NCBI GenBank assembly: GCA_937974555.1
Contig: CALJKR010000083.1
Coordinates: 66,667 to 130,666, forward strand
DNA from: an uncultured Flavobacteriales bacterium
Lineage (GTDB): Bacteria; Bacteroidota; Bacteroidia; Flavobacteriales_D; Sanyastnellaceae
DNA length: 64,000 nucleotides
Reading direction: 5' to 3'
Both the position numbers and the translations under genes were made by a program. The notes below the pieces were generated by a model. That model did no database searches, was not told where the DNA came from, and saw only the letters and a program-made list of their open reading frames with translations. Positions 1 to 8,420 of the stretch are shown in pieces (positions within the stretch are counted from its first letter, which is position 1; the number at the start of each line of letters is the position of its first letter).

Positions 1-820
1 CACTGGCATAGGCGTTGTACTGCTCTTCCCAAGTTCTTGCATTGGGTGCTGCAATAACCATGGCCTCATTGCGAAGAATACTGTAGTAATCATGTCCTGC
101 GTAATAAGGATCAACAATGATGGTATCTCCATGAGGGAAATTGAAAACCACAGGATCGTACCTTTCTACTTTTCCCAATCCAGGTAGTCTCAAATAGGGC
201 AAGCTAAACCAATCCACATAACTATTGGGTAAACCATCAAATGGCAGTGCATTGTGGAGAAAGGGAATGGACATTGGCGTTTGTGGCAACTTGGTTCCGT
301 AAGAAAACTTGGAAACAAAAAGATAGTCACCCACCATCATACTTTTCTCCATAGATGGTGTAGGAATGGTAAAAGCTTCCAAGAAAAAGCTGCGGATAAC
401 AGTAGCCGCAACTACGGCAAATAGAATGGCTTCTCCCCATTCTCGTCCAAATGATTTTTTCTTTCCTTCCCATGAACGAGGGCCAACATAAGCGGTTTCT
501 TTTTGTTGAATGGCCAATGTCACCAAACGGTACCAGGGAAGCGCACCAAACATCCATTGTTCTTTGACAGAACGATAATTGAATACGATACCCAATTCGA
601 CATTGATGATGACCATCATAATGAAATTAACGCCAGGCACCAGCAATAGCAATACCCAATACCATGGGCGTCCCACCGCTTTGACAAAGGGGATGAATTG
701 TAAAACGGGAATATAGGATAGCCAAGATTTTTGTCCTGCACGAGTCAAAATGCCGGGGAGGGTAATGCAGTATATGGCAATGAGAAGTAAGAAAAGAAAC
801 TCTGGAATTCCGAAGTTCAT
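1..820 (-). CDS. lepB: Signal peptidase I, C-terminus cut by window edge
   Basis: Membrane serine protease that removes signal peptides from Sec-exported proteins. About 273 residues are visible before the window edge. The N-terminal ~110 residues form several membrane segments resembling the DUF5684-type extension seen in Bacteroidota LepB. A further membrane segment at about 130-147 is followed by the catalytic motif PTPSMEKSM, with the nucleophile probably Ser156. The general-base lysine and the last conserved boxes lie further on, partly outside the window. The ATG at 820 follows the dapB stop (822-824) by one base, so the gene is probably the translationally coupled last visible member of the parA-parB-DUF5683-dapB-lepB operon. 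Confidence 0.9.
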   Translation of the reverse strand, partial: MNFGIPEFLFLLLIAIYCITLPGILTRAGQKSWLSYIPVLQFIPFVKAVGRPWYWVLLLLVPGVNFIMMVIINVELGIVFNYRSVKEQWMFGALPWYRLVTLAIQQKETAYVGPRSWEGKKKSFGREWGEAILFAVVAATVIRSFFLEAFTIPTPSMEKSMMVGDYLFVSKFSYGTKLPQTPMSIPFLHNALPFDGLPNSYVDWFSLPYLRLPGLGKVERYDPVVFNFPHGDTIIVDPYYAGHDYYSILRNEAMVIAAPNARTWEEQYNAYAS

Positions 821-821
821 G

Positions 822-1535
822 TTATTGGAAATTTAAAAATTCTTGCATTGTGTGTATTCCTGGATTTTTAACGATCCATTCTGCCGCTTCAACTGCACCA
901 AGAGCAAATCCGTTGCGGTTGTGAGCGGTATGTTTAAGTTCGATACTATCCACCTCGCTAACATACGAAATCGTATGGGTGCCAGGAACGTTTTCTTCCC
1001 TAATAGACGTTAAGGCCAACTCTTCTCGGGTTGAGTTGGATCGATTTACCCAAGTCGTTTTCATGGGAAGATTCTCGATGATCCCTTCAGCTAAAGTGAT
1101 TCCAGTTCCGCTGGGGGCATCCAATTTGGCCGTATGGTGAATCTCTTCTATCGAGGGTTCGTATTGAGGATATTGGGACATCCATTTGGCCAATTGCTTG
1201 TTTAAAGCAAAAACAATGTGCACGCCGATGGAGAAGTTGGTTGCATAGAGCAAAGAGAGATTCTCGCTTTCTACTCTTTTTTTTATTTCAGGAAGATGAT
1301 TGTACCAACCCGTAGTACCAACCACCAAGGGGACTTTGGCATCCAAGCACATTTGAATGTGATGCAGGGCCAAATCAGGTCGGCTTATTTCAATTGCAAC
1401 ATCCACCTGATGCAATTGATCAGGTTCAAGTGGATTGGTGCTGTTGATTTTGGCTACAACTTCATGACCTCTTGATTCCAAAATGGGCGCTATGGCTTTT
1501 CCCATTTTTCCATATCCTAAAATAGCCACTCTCAT
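822..1535 (-). CDS. dapB: 4-hydroxy-tetrahydrodipicolinate reductase
   Basis: Catalyses the NAD(P)H-dependent reduction step of the lysine/diaminopimelate pathway in the cytoplasm, feeding peptidoglycan synthesis. The 237-residue protein starts with a Rossmann glycine motif (GYGKMGK, residues 7-13). It has the DapB substrate signature EEIHHTAKLDAPSGT in its middle, including the paired histidines and the lysine that bind substrate. The length is usual for Bacteroidota DapB. ATG start; it follows the DUF5683 gene by 2 bp and precedes lepB by 1 bp, so it sits inside the chromosome-partitioning operon, an arrangement I know from other members of the phylum. Confidence 0.95.
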   Translation of the reverse strand: MRVAILGYGKMGKAIAPILESRGHEVVAKINSTNPLEPDQLHQVDVAIEISRPDLALHHIQMCLDAKVPLVVGTTGWYNHLPEIKKRVESENLSLLYATNFSIGVHIVFALNKQLAKWMSQYPQYEPSIEEIHHTAKLDAPSGTGITLAEGIIENLPMKTTWVNRSNSTREELALTSIREENVPGTHTISYVSEVDSIELKHTAHNRNGFALGAVEAAEWIVKNPGIHTMQEFLNFQ

Positions 1536-1537
1536 AA

Positions 1538-2071
1538 TTAGAAGTTAAGTTGAATTTGAACCCCTCGCTGTAGGCCTTGTGCAGTGGGCATTAATGTGGG
1601 TTGCCAATGCAGAGAAAGGTTTGGACTTACATCAAAACTATTGAGATGAGCATCCACATGTGCGTCGATGATTTGAAGTGCATAGATGCCAATCAAAGCA
1701 AAATAGCTGATGTCCAATTGCTTTCTATAGGTATCCATTACAGGTTTAATTTGTCCTGCCGTGTATTGGCTTACTGTAGCGGGATCAGTATCTGCTGCTG
1801 CAATGTACTCGGCCTTGTAATAGCGATATTGTTTGGTGTTGAACCCGATAAAATATACACAGGTGCCCACTCCTGCCCAAACAATGGGTGACTTCCATTT
1901 TTTATGGTTGTACCATTGGCCCGCTCCCGGTATAACCGCACTTAGAACGGTGGCTTTAAAAGGAGAGGAGGGTGTATTCCATTTTGTCTTCCATGACAAG
2001 TCACTGTTGGTTTTTTGACCCAGGGCCACAACCGACATCAGCAAAATCAGTAGGACAATCGAAAGTCTCAC
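1538..2071 (-). CDS. DUF5683 family membrane protein
   Basis: A 177-residue protein of unknown function, recognised as DUF5683 by its position between parB and dapB and by the segment around residues 43-55 (SAVIPGAGQWYNHKKW), followed by two predicted membrane helices. The N-terminus is a signal peptide (about residues 1-18, ending ALGQ). The start codon is GTG at 2069-2071 and overlaps the parB stop as GTGA, which argues for translational coupling. The conserved linkage with parAB suggests, but does not show, a link between envelope and chromosome segregation. Confidence 0.8.
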   Translation of the reverse strand: MRLSIVLLILLMSVVALGQKTNSDLSWKTKWNTPSSPFKATVLSAVIPGAGQWYNHKKWKSPIVWAGVGTCVYFIGFNTKQYRYYKAEYIAAADTDPATVSQYTAGQIKPVMDTYRKQLDISYFALIGIYALQIIDAHVDAHLNSFDVSPNLSLHWQPTLMPTAQGLQRGVQIQLNF

Positions 2072-3006
2072 AATCCAAGCATCTCGATTATTCGGGTCAA
2101 ATCGTCGTCGTTGTTGAATGGTATTTCCAACTTTCCAATGCCGCTGTCTCCGCGCTGAAGTTTGGCTCTTTTGCCATACTTCAATCTCAATTCAGCTTGC
2201 ATTTTTTGAAATTCAACGGGCAATATAACCTTAGCAGGACGGAACAATTTGGGAGCATCATCTTCTTTGGCCAAATCTTCAACCTTTCTCACGCTTAGCT
2301 CTTTGTCCAATATTTCTTTGAAAATGGCCAGCTGCTTGGATTCAGGAATGTTGATCAACGCCCGGGCATGACCCATGGTGATTCTTTTTTCAATTATTCC
2401 CAATTGAATCTCAGGTGGAAGTTTAAGCAAGCGAACATAGTTGGTTACCGTCGTGCGGTCCTTGCCTACACGTTCTGCCAATGTTTCTGTGGTAAGACTG
2501 CATTCGTCCATCAAACGTTTAAACGAAATCGCAACCTCGATGGCATTTAGATTTTCACGCTGAATATTCTCAACCAAGGCCATCTCCAACATTCCTTGGT
2601 CATCCGTGGCTCTGATGTATACGGGAACCTCTTCCAATCCGGCCATTTGAGAGGCACGGAATCGACGTTCACCACTGATGATTTGGTATTTCTTGGCGCT
2701 GATTTTTCGGACGGTGATGGGTTGAATCAATCCCAACTCACGGATGCTCTGTGCCAATTCAATCAGCGCATCGGGAGAAAATTCTGTTCTGGGTTGAAAA
2801 GGATTGGCCTCTACCTGCGCAACTGGAACCACGGATATATCGCCCGCAATGTGACCGATGGTCTCATTTTCACTGGATTCTACCATCACCTCTGCTGCCG
2901 GTATGGCAACAGGAGCGCTTTTGGTTTCATTTTTATCTTTGATGACACTGCCAGCATTCTCTAGCAATGCACTTAATCCTCTTCCTAATGCTTGTTTCTT
3001 AGCCAT
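2068..3006 (-). CDS. parB: Chromosome-partitioning protein ParB
   Basis: CTP-dependent DNA clamp that loads at parS and works with ParA in origin segregation. The 312 residues show the ParB N-terminal domain with the arginine patch GERRFRASQMAG (box II), then a helix-turn-helix region (ETLAERVGKDRTTVTNYVRL). A C-terminal dimerisation segment ends in an acidic stretch. The ATG lies 8 bp inside the parA 3' end, and the TGA stop overlaps the GTG of the DUF5683 gene, so all three are probably one translation-coupled unit. The N-terminus carries the GRGLSALL motif common to chromosomal ParB, which in other bacteria contacts ParA. Confidence 0.95.
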   Translation of the reverse strand: MAKKQALGRGLSALLENAGSVIKDKNETKSAPVAIPAAEVMVESSENETIGHIAGDISVVPVAQVEANPFQPRTEFSPDALIELAQSIRELGLIQPITVRKISAKKYQIISGERRFRASQMAGLEEVPVYIRATDDQGMLEMALVENIQRENLNAIEVAISFKRLMDECSLTTETLAERVGKDRTTVTNYVRLLKLPPEIQLGIIEKRITMGHARALINIPESKQLAIFKEILDKELSVRKVEDLAKEDDAPKLFRPAKVILPVEFQKMQAELRLKYGKRAKLQRGDSGIGKLEIPFNNDDDLTRIIEMLGL

Positions 3007-3811
3007 TGTCTACGTCTATGTATTTATCTTCTCCCTTCATTTTGGTCATGTCATTTTTTTGTAAAATTTCACGGGCCAAATTCAAATAGTTTATGGAACC
3101 CTTGCAGCTGGCGTCATGCATGATGATGGTCTGGCCAAAGCTCGGTGCCTCACCCAAGGTGGTGTTTCGATGGATGATGGTGTCAAATACCAATTCTTGG
3201 AAGTGAACTTTTACTTCATCCAAAACTTGATTACTCAATCGAAGACGGGTGTCGTACATGGTAAGTAATATGCCTTCAATGGACAATTCTGGATTCAATT
3301 TTTGCTGAACAATCTTGATTGTATTCAATAATTTACCCAATCCCTCCAATGCAAAATACTCGCATTGTACAGGAATAATGACACTGTCGGAGCCAGAAAG
3401 GGCATTGACAGTGACCAATCCCAATGAGGGTGAGCAGTCAATGATGATGAAGTCGTAATCGTCTTTTACCTTCTCCAACGCCTGACGCATCATGTATTCC
3501 CGGTTTGGCATTTGAATCAATTCAATCTCAGCTCCTACCAGGTCGATGTGAGCGGGAATCAAATCCAAATTGGGATTTTCAGTTTCGATGATGATGTCAC
3601 GGGGATGAACATCATTAACCAAACATTCGTAAATGCTGGTTTTAACTGACTTGGGGTCAATTCCTACACCGCTGGTTGCATTGGCTTGGGGATCGGCATC
3701 CACCAAAAGTGTTTTGTATTCCAACACGCCAAAACAGGCAGCTAAGTTGATGGCGGTGGTGGTTTTTCCTACGCCTCCTTTTTGATTCGCAACTGTTATG
3801 ATTTTACCCAT
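2999..3811 (-). CDS. parA: Chromosome-partitioning ATPase ParA (Soj)
   Basis: Deviant Walker-type ATPase of 270 residues that forms dynamic gradients on the nucleoid and moves ParB-parS complexes. MGKIITVANQKGGVGKTTTA gives the deviant Walker A box at residues 10-18. The Walker A' segment (LLVDADPQANAT) and Walker B (FIIIDCSPSLG) follow. The frame stays open 29 codons upstream, but the conserved family N-terminus begins at the ATG at 3811, and the extension would run through the parS-like palindrome, so I choose 3811. A box close to the Bacteroidota -7 consensus (TActTTcG, 3864-3857) lies upstream of that palindrome. Confidence 0.94.
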   Translation of the reverse strand: MGKIITVANQKGGVGKTTTAINLAACFGVLEYKTLLVDADPQANATSGVGIDPKSVKTSIYECLVNDVHPRDIIIETENPNLDLIPAHIDLVGAEIELIQMPNREYMMRQALEKVKDDYDFIIIDCSPSLGLVTVNALSGSDSVIIPVQCEYFALEGLGKLLNTIKIVQQKLNPELSIEGILLTMYDTRLRLSNQVLDEVKVHFQELVFDTIIHRNTTLGEAPSFGQTIIMHDASCKGSINYLNLAREILQKNDMTKMKGEDKYIDVDNG

Positions 3812-3830
3812 CGAGCTCTCAATTTTTTGT

Positions 3831-3850
3831 TGTTTCACGTGAGTTTCACG
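3831..3850. promoter_or_regulatory. Candidate parS-like site in the parA leader
   Basis: TGTTTCACGTGAGTTT (3831-3846) matches the first 12 of 16 positions of the bacterial parS consensus TGTTTCACGTGAAACA, including the CACGTG core; the distal four bases differ. GTTTCACG occurs twice here (3832-3839 and 3843-3850), three bases apart. The site is 20 bp upstream of the parA ATG, where a ParB-bound site could also control the operon. It could be a degenerate parS or chance. Confidence 0.4.
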
Positions 3851-4011
3851 CTCAAGCGAAAGTAGTTTTTTTGTTCGGATTATATGCTTTGGGAACATTT
3901 GAAGTTTTGCACAAACAACGAAGAATCGAATTGTTTATAACTTCGCAATGTATTGTTAATCAAAGGGTAGGAGGCGGAATGATGTTGAAAACCGCATAGA
4001 TAACAGAACAA

Positions 4012-5523
4012 TCACTGGCAATTTCCAGTGTAGTCGTAGCAGCCTTTCCAAAATCCTGTTTCTTGTTGATCTAAATCCAATATTCCGGAGTTAAAGGGTC
4101 CTCCGAGCATTCTTGAGCTATTGGAACTGATGTGAAAATTGTTCTCGTAGACATCGCAAAAGAAGGGTGCTTGATGATTGATGATGTTGTCCCAATGAAG
4201 GTCATTGGTGCTTTCTTCATAATCAATCAGACAATAACTAAAAAGATAATCTTGATTGTCGACATCGGCTAGATCAACCACCAATTCCCCAAAATCAGTG
4301 AGTGTGGCGTTGTTGCCGTACATGATGCAATTTTGAAATCTACTTTGATAAATGGGGCGAACTTGAATATTTTGGTTGATGTCCTTGTAATAATTGTTCA
4401 AGGCAAAAGCAGGTGCTGTGCGCACTCCACCATCCCAATAATTGGCAAAGGTGCAATTGTCCATGACATATTTCCCCCCAATGGAGAGGTATGCACATCC
4501 TTCGCCACAATTGGTTGAAAGCAAATTCACGGCTTGGATATGCGCCCCTTGCCCCCAAAGGCCAACGCCCGCCATGTTGTTGATTTTTGTATTGGTAAGG
4601 GTCAAAGCAAATCCATTGGTTCCTGTGGTGTCAACCTGTATTCCGGTGTTTCCATTTTTAATGATGGCGTAGTCAATCACAGACCCGGTGCTTTTGTATA
4701 TCCAGATACCGCCTCTGGTGAGGGTGTATATGTCAGGACCTTGATTGCTTCCGATTTGAAAATCCAATTCAATTCCCCATTGCCCGGGAGTGTCTTGGTA
4801 TTCGCTTTCCAATCGATCGCCTTGAAAAACTACTTCACTGCCTTTTTGCCCCTGTACAAATAGCTTCCCTTCGTTTACTAGAATTCCTGCTCCTTTATGA
4901 AGGTATACTTTACATCCGGCATTGATTGTTAAATCGCAATTGGGTTCGATTTCTATAATTCCATAAACGACGTGTGGCTTGTCGTTGTTCCATACTTCAT
5001 GACAATCCAATGTTGTAATGGCATCTGGACCGCCATGGAAATAGGCGTTTTGACCCCATGCTGCCAGGTAAATGGATTCATGTGTTCCATTGTACGATAC
5101 CTCTATTTTATCCTCTGCGATAAAGGGGAAAGTTTCGTCATTGGGATCAACGGTTACTTCGATAAATAGATATAATGAATCTCCTGGGAATAAATCAAAA
5201 TTCTCAAATCGGGTTCCATTGTCCCCATCAACGGCTATTCTGTACATGGAAGTCTGCCCACCTTGAAGTTGAATTTGATCAATGTGCATGGTTGCATCAT
5301 GTCGGTTGTAAATCTTACAAACCTGGGTAACGCTACCAACTGAAGTGAAAACAGTATCAAAAAAAACAGTGTCGGTGGAGTATGTGAGACGATCGTCTGG
5401 AGATATTTCTTTTTGTTTTTTACAAGAGGTCATGGAACCTCCCAATAGGATAATTCCCAGTATTATTGAAACACCCAAAGAATAGAAAACTTTCACGCGA
5501 CCAATTACGGATTTTTTTTTCAA
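4012..5523 (-). CDS. Lipoprotein with predicted right-handed beta-helix
   Basis: A 503-residue predicted lipoprotein. A hydrophobic stretch (about 13-30) is followed by the lipobox GSMTSC, making Cys34 the likely lipidated residue. The middle (about 190-400) is rich in short Asn/Gly turns with repeated hydrophobic strands such as VIDYAIIKNGNTGIQVD and LTLTNTKINNMAG, typical of right-handed parallel beta-helix proteins. No catalytic motif is recognised. The start is unusual: TTG at 5523, with a GTG at 5496 (residue 10) as the alternative; there is no ATG before the lipobox. It follows the SpoIID gene by 7 bp on the same strand, so the two are probably cotranscribed. Confidence 0.6.
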   Translation of the reverse strand: MKKKSVIGRVKVFYSLGVSIILGIILLGGSMTSCKKQKEISPDDRLTYSTDTVFFDTVFTSVGSVTQVCKIYNRHDATMHIDQIQLQGGQTSMYRIAVDGDNGTRFENFDLFPGDSLYLFIEVTVDPNDETFPFIAEDKIEVSYNGTHESIYLAAWGQNAYFHGGPDAITTLDCHEVWNNDKPHVVYGIIEIEPNCDLTINAGCKVYLHKGAGILVNEGKLFVQGQKGSEVVFQGDRLESEYQDTPGQWGIELDFQIGSNQGPDIYTLTRGGIWIYKSTGSVIDYAIIKNGNTGIQVDTTGTNGFALTLTNTKINNMAGVGLWGQGAHIQAVNLLSTNCGEGCAYLSIGGKYVMDNCTFANYWDGGVRTAPAFALNNYYKDINQNIQVRPIYQSRFQNCIMYGNNATLTDFGELVVDLADVDNQDYLFSYCLIDYEESTNDLHWDNIINHQAPFFCDVYENNFHISSNSSRMLGGPFNSGILDLDQQETGFWKGCYDYTGNCQ

Positions 5524-5530
5524 TTATTGC

Positions 5531-6667
5531 CTACTCTAATTTAAAAAAGGCGATGTACTGATAGGGAATAATCTTGACATTGAAATAATAGAAGTGAATG
5601 ATGTCTTCAAAGTTGTATCCCAATTGAGCCATTCTGATGGAACCCTCTTGACACAGACCCACGCCATGACCAAACCCTTGTCCAATCAGAACCATATCAT
5701 TGCCATCGGGATGGGCAGAGAAATAGGTGGATTTTAATTTGAGGTCCTTTCGCATGTCTACCAATAAAACTTTGCTTCCTCCCTCCCGATAATACAATTG
5801 TTTTTCACTGGGGAAATAGCCCATGGTGGCTGTATCCGAGATGGGTATTTTTTTTGACTCCAAGTACCGCCGCCATTCTTGGATGGGTATTCGTTTTTCC
5901 CAATTGCTGTTGGGCATTTTGGTACAAAAGGTATCTTCCCGCGCAACACAATAGGACAGCGGTCTGGACCAAACATGTTCTGCGTTATTGGTGCGTCCTC
6001 CGCAGTTTGAGTGAAAAGCCGCGGTGATCAAGTTTGCATTTTCATCTACAATTACCAGGCTTTTGGTTTGCTCAGCTGCATTGACCATGATGTGCTCATG
6101 TTTAGGCAATCCATTAAAAGCTTGACAATGCGTTTGGTCACATAGATTATAGCCATCATCAATGTGTTTGTAGTATTGGCTCAAGGCGTAGGTTCTGCTG
6201 ATAACGGCCTGGGCCTTGTAATATTCCAATTCATGATTGGGACCGCCCTCAGCTTCAACCACCCCTGAGATATAAGTATCGATGGTCATTACATTGACCA
6301 ATTGCAATTGATTATTGACTATTTTAATTTCAATGTTTTCACCATATTTCAATTTGCGAGATTGGGGAGTCAATTGAACTTGAAAGTAGCCATCATTGCC
6401 CGCTTGTAGGACGATCTTATTTGTGGTGGTTTGAACGGAATCACATTGAAATCGAACCATTCCGCCAATATTTCGAATTTGAATCGTGCTATTTTCAGGT
6501 TGAATCCAAGTTGAATTTTGATCGTTGACAAAAGCACCATTTCCAATCACTTTAAATTGGATTTCTTGAAGCGTTTTGTTGGCCAATATGCCAATGCGAA
6601 CTTTTTCCTGCCCGGCCAAAAAGACTGGAAAGAACAAACAAAAAGTGAGCAGTTGAATGAATCGCAT
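5531..6667 (-). CDS. SpoIID/LytB-domain protein
   Basis: Secreted protein of 378 residues related to SpoIID, a family that includes lytic transglycosylases acting on denuded peptidoglycan; activity here is inferred. A signal peptide covers residues 1-19 (ends LAGQ). The domain spans about 120-365, with YISGVVEAEGG, the segment AQAVISRTYALSQYY, and the C-terminal GQGFGHGVGLCQEG with conserved Gly-His residues. The ATG at 6667 lies 5 nt downstream of TAatTTcG (6680-6673), a one-mismatch form of the Bacteroidota -7 box, so the transcript may have almost no leader. Confidence 0.85.
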   Translation of the reverse strand: MRFIQLLTFCLFFPVFLAGQEKVRIGILANKTLQEIQFKVIGNGAFVNDQNSTWIQPENSTIQIRNIGGMVRFQCDSVQTTTNKIVLQAGNDGYFQVQLTPQSRKLKYGENIEIKIVNNQLQLVNVMTIDTYISGVVEAEGGPNHELEYYKAQAVISRTYALSQYYKHIDDGYNLCDQTHCQAFNGLPKHEHIMVNAAEQTKSLVIVDENANLITAAFHSNCGGRTNNAEHVWSRPLSYCVAREDTFCTKMPNSNWEKRIPIQEWRRYLESKKIPISDTATMGYFPSEKQLYYREGGSKVLLVDMRKDLKLKSTYFSAHPDGNDMVLIGQGFGHGVGLCQEGSIRMAQLGYNFEDIIHFYYFNVKIIPYQYIAFFKLE

Positions 6668-6750
6668 GATAGCGAAATTAACGATGCATCTTGCTGTGCT
6701 ATTGTCTTGATCAAGCTTTTATCAACACAACCAATTGAATTTAAAAAATT

Positions 6751-6770
6751 AAAGAGGCCGAAGCCCCTTT
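6751..6770 (-). terminator. Intrinsic terminator of the DUF2490 gene
   Basis: Read on the minus strand, an 8-bp stem (AAAGGGGC / GCCTCTTT, one G-T pair) closes a TTCG tetraloop and is followed by TAATTTTTT. It lies between the stop of the DUF2490 gene at 6864 and the SpoIID start, as expected for a terminator. Confidence 0.75.
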
Positions 6771-6863
6771 AATTAAACCTGCAAGGAAAATTGAAACCAG
6801 CATTGCTGCTGGGAAACCATACTAATGACGTGAACCAACGTTTCAGGTTGCCTCGTTTCAACT

Positions 6864-7682
6864 CTATTTTTTCTCAGTGTCGGCTTTCCATGTTTTGATG
6901 GTCGTGTACAAAGCCAATGACAAAGTGTGATTCACCTCGCGTTTGTTGATGATTCTATTTTCACCATCCTCTACCTGAGATCCATAACCTTTGTTGATGG
7001 TTTGGTTCAAATAACCCAATTCAAGTCTTCCCAGTTTGGGAACCACATAGCCGATACCAACAAATGCTCTATTCTGGTCAAAAATATTGGTCGTGACATT
7101 GGAGCCAAACGATGCAAAGCACTCATCCATAAGGGAGAGGTATACACAATTGTTCTGAAAAGGTTTGTCTTTTTGATTCAATGAAATATTGATTTTTTCC
7201 ATGAACCGTGCTCTATTGGAATAAATCATGTCATGGGCTTCATAAGTCGTGTTATTAATATGAGCCGACCCTGGTGTTTCTATCCAGCGTTGTTCCAAAC
7301 GCAATCGGGTTGTAAACTCAAATCGTTGATGGGTGTTTTTTTGTTGAAGTTGTTCCCATGTGCGATTTTCTGTGAAGGCAGATTTTACCGGTATTTTACC
7401 GTAGGCTGAGGTGTAGATATATCCATAACCAGCAGTTGCGGATAATCCATTTCCAAGATCACGGGATAATCCTGCGCGTATTAAGGTCTGTTGCGGATAA
7501 TTGAAGTAATCATTTCGACGCCACTGCATCTCCTGATAAATGGACCATTTGGGCGATATCGACCAGTTGATGGTGTGGTTAACCCAAGCATTTTGGTTAA
7601 CAAAGGATTGGCTTTTTTGCGCAATCATCGCAGATGTGAAAGACAAGAGCAATGTTGCAAGAAGAAGTTTTTTCTTGAACAT
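6864..7682 (-). CDS. DUF2490 family outer-membrane protein
   Basis: Predicted exported protein of 272 residues, recognised as DUF2490 from QNAWVNHTINWSISPKWSIY near the N-terminus and the run of amphipathic strands that follows (RFEFTTRLRLEQRW). It probably folds as an outer-membrane beta-barrel; function unknown. The signal peptide is residues 1-21 (ends MIAQ). The frame opens with a TTG at 7700, but the ATG at 7682 puts the lysine-rich start directly before the hydrophobic core, so I use it. Monocistronic by context, with its own terminator downstream. Confidence 0.75.
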   Translation of the reverse strand: MFKKKLLLATLLLSFTSAMIAQKSQSFVNQNAWVNHTINWSISPKWSIYQEMQWRRNDYFNYPQQTLIRAGLSRDLGNGLSATAGYGYIYTSAYGKIPVKSAFTENRTWEQLQQKNTHQRFEFTTRLRLEQRWIETPGSAHINNTTYEAHDMIYSNRARFMEKINISLNQKDKPFQNNCVYLSLMDECFASFGSNVTTNIFDQNRAFVGIGYVVPKLGRLELGYLNQTINKGYGSQVEDGENRIINKREVNHTLSLALYTTIKTWKADTEKK

Positions 7683-7744
7683 AATTTTAATTTTGTTCAA
7701 GATTAATTCCGGTTACTCAGCGCCCGTTGTGAATTAACAATGCA

Positions 7745-8332
7745 TTAAATCTTCTTTGTTTTTTTTCTTTTTCTGTAAGCGTAATAGGCAGCCACGGTCT
7801 CGATGGCTTTTTGCATCGCTTGATTGATGGGCATGCGGTCATTGAGCTGAATATCAATGGCGGCCATTCGTGTATGATAATGCACCATAACGGGTAATTT
7901 TTTCTTGGCCGAAGAGGCACGAGCTATTTCAGCAGGCATTTCATCTTTGAGAATCTTACATGTTACCAGTTCTTTCTTTCCCTCTTTGTTCAGCCGTGCA
8001 GAATAGCCAAAGAGTCTGCAGATCAATCCTCGATTGGGATATGCATTGCAAAGCCCACCAAATGAGGTTACATGCGGACGAAAAACAAAGCAGGTAGAGT
8101 CTTGGCTATTTTTAAGTTCCTCGTATTTATCCCAATGAACATCTTCATCAAACCAATCCAAAGCCAAGGGCAAAAACTCTACAGGAGACGCTTCAATGTC
8201 CGGTTTCTTGCAGCATTGTCCACAACCCGATACGCAGCGAAGACCCGAATCTTCCTGTAGACTTTCTATATGCGCATCCAATCGTGCATACACTTTTTTT
8301 ACTTGTTGCACTTTTTGAGGGAGGGTTTTCAT
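7745..8332 (-). CDS. YkgJ-type cysteine cluster protein
   Basis: A 195-residue protein with the CxxxCxxCC cluster of the zinc- or iron-sulphur-binding YkgJ/CxxCxxCC family (Cys33, Cys37, Cys40, Cys41: CVSGCGQCC) and a second pair in LCNAYPNRGLICRLFGYSA. The family's biochemical role is unclear; some members are annotated as Fe-S oxidoreductases without firm proof. The C-terminus ends in a very basic tail (YRKRKKTKKI). It is divergent from the SPOR-like gene, with starts 88 bp apart. Confidence 0.8.
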   Translation of the reverse strand: MKTLPQKVQQVKKVYARLDAHIESLQEDSGLRCVSGCGQCCKKPDIEASPVEFLPLALDWFDEDVHWDKYEELKNSQDSTCFVFRPHVTSFGGLCNAYPNRGLICRLFGYSARLNKEGKKELVTCKILKDEMPAEIARASSAKKKLPVMVHYHTRMAAIDIQLNDRMPINQAMQKAIETVAAYYAYRKRKKTKKI

Positions 8333-8420
8333 AATTCACATTTTGCTGTTTGCAAATGTTCAAACAATCGGCAAAACAAGCAAAGAGAAAATTCACCTTT
8401 GTTCTGACAAAATTCAATTA

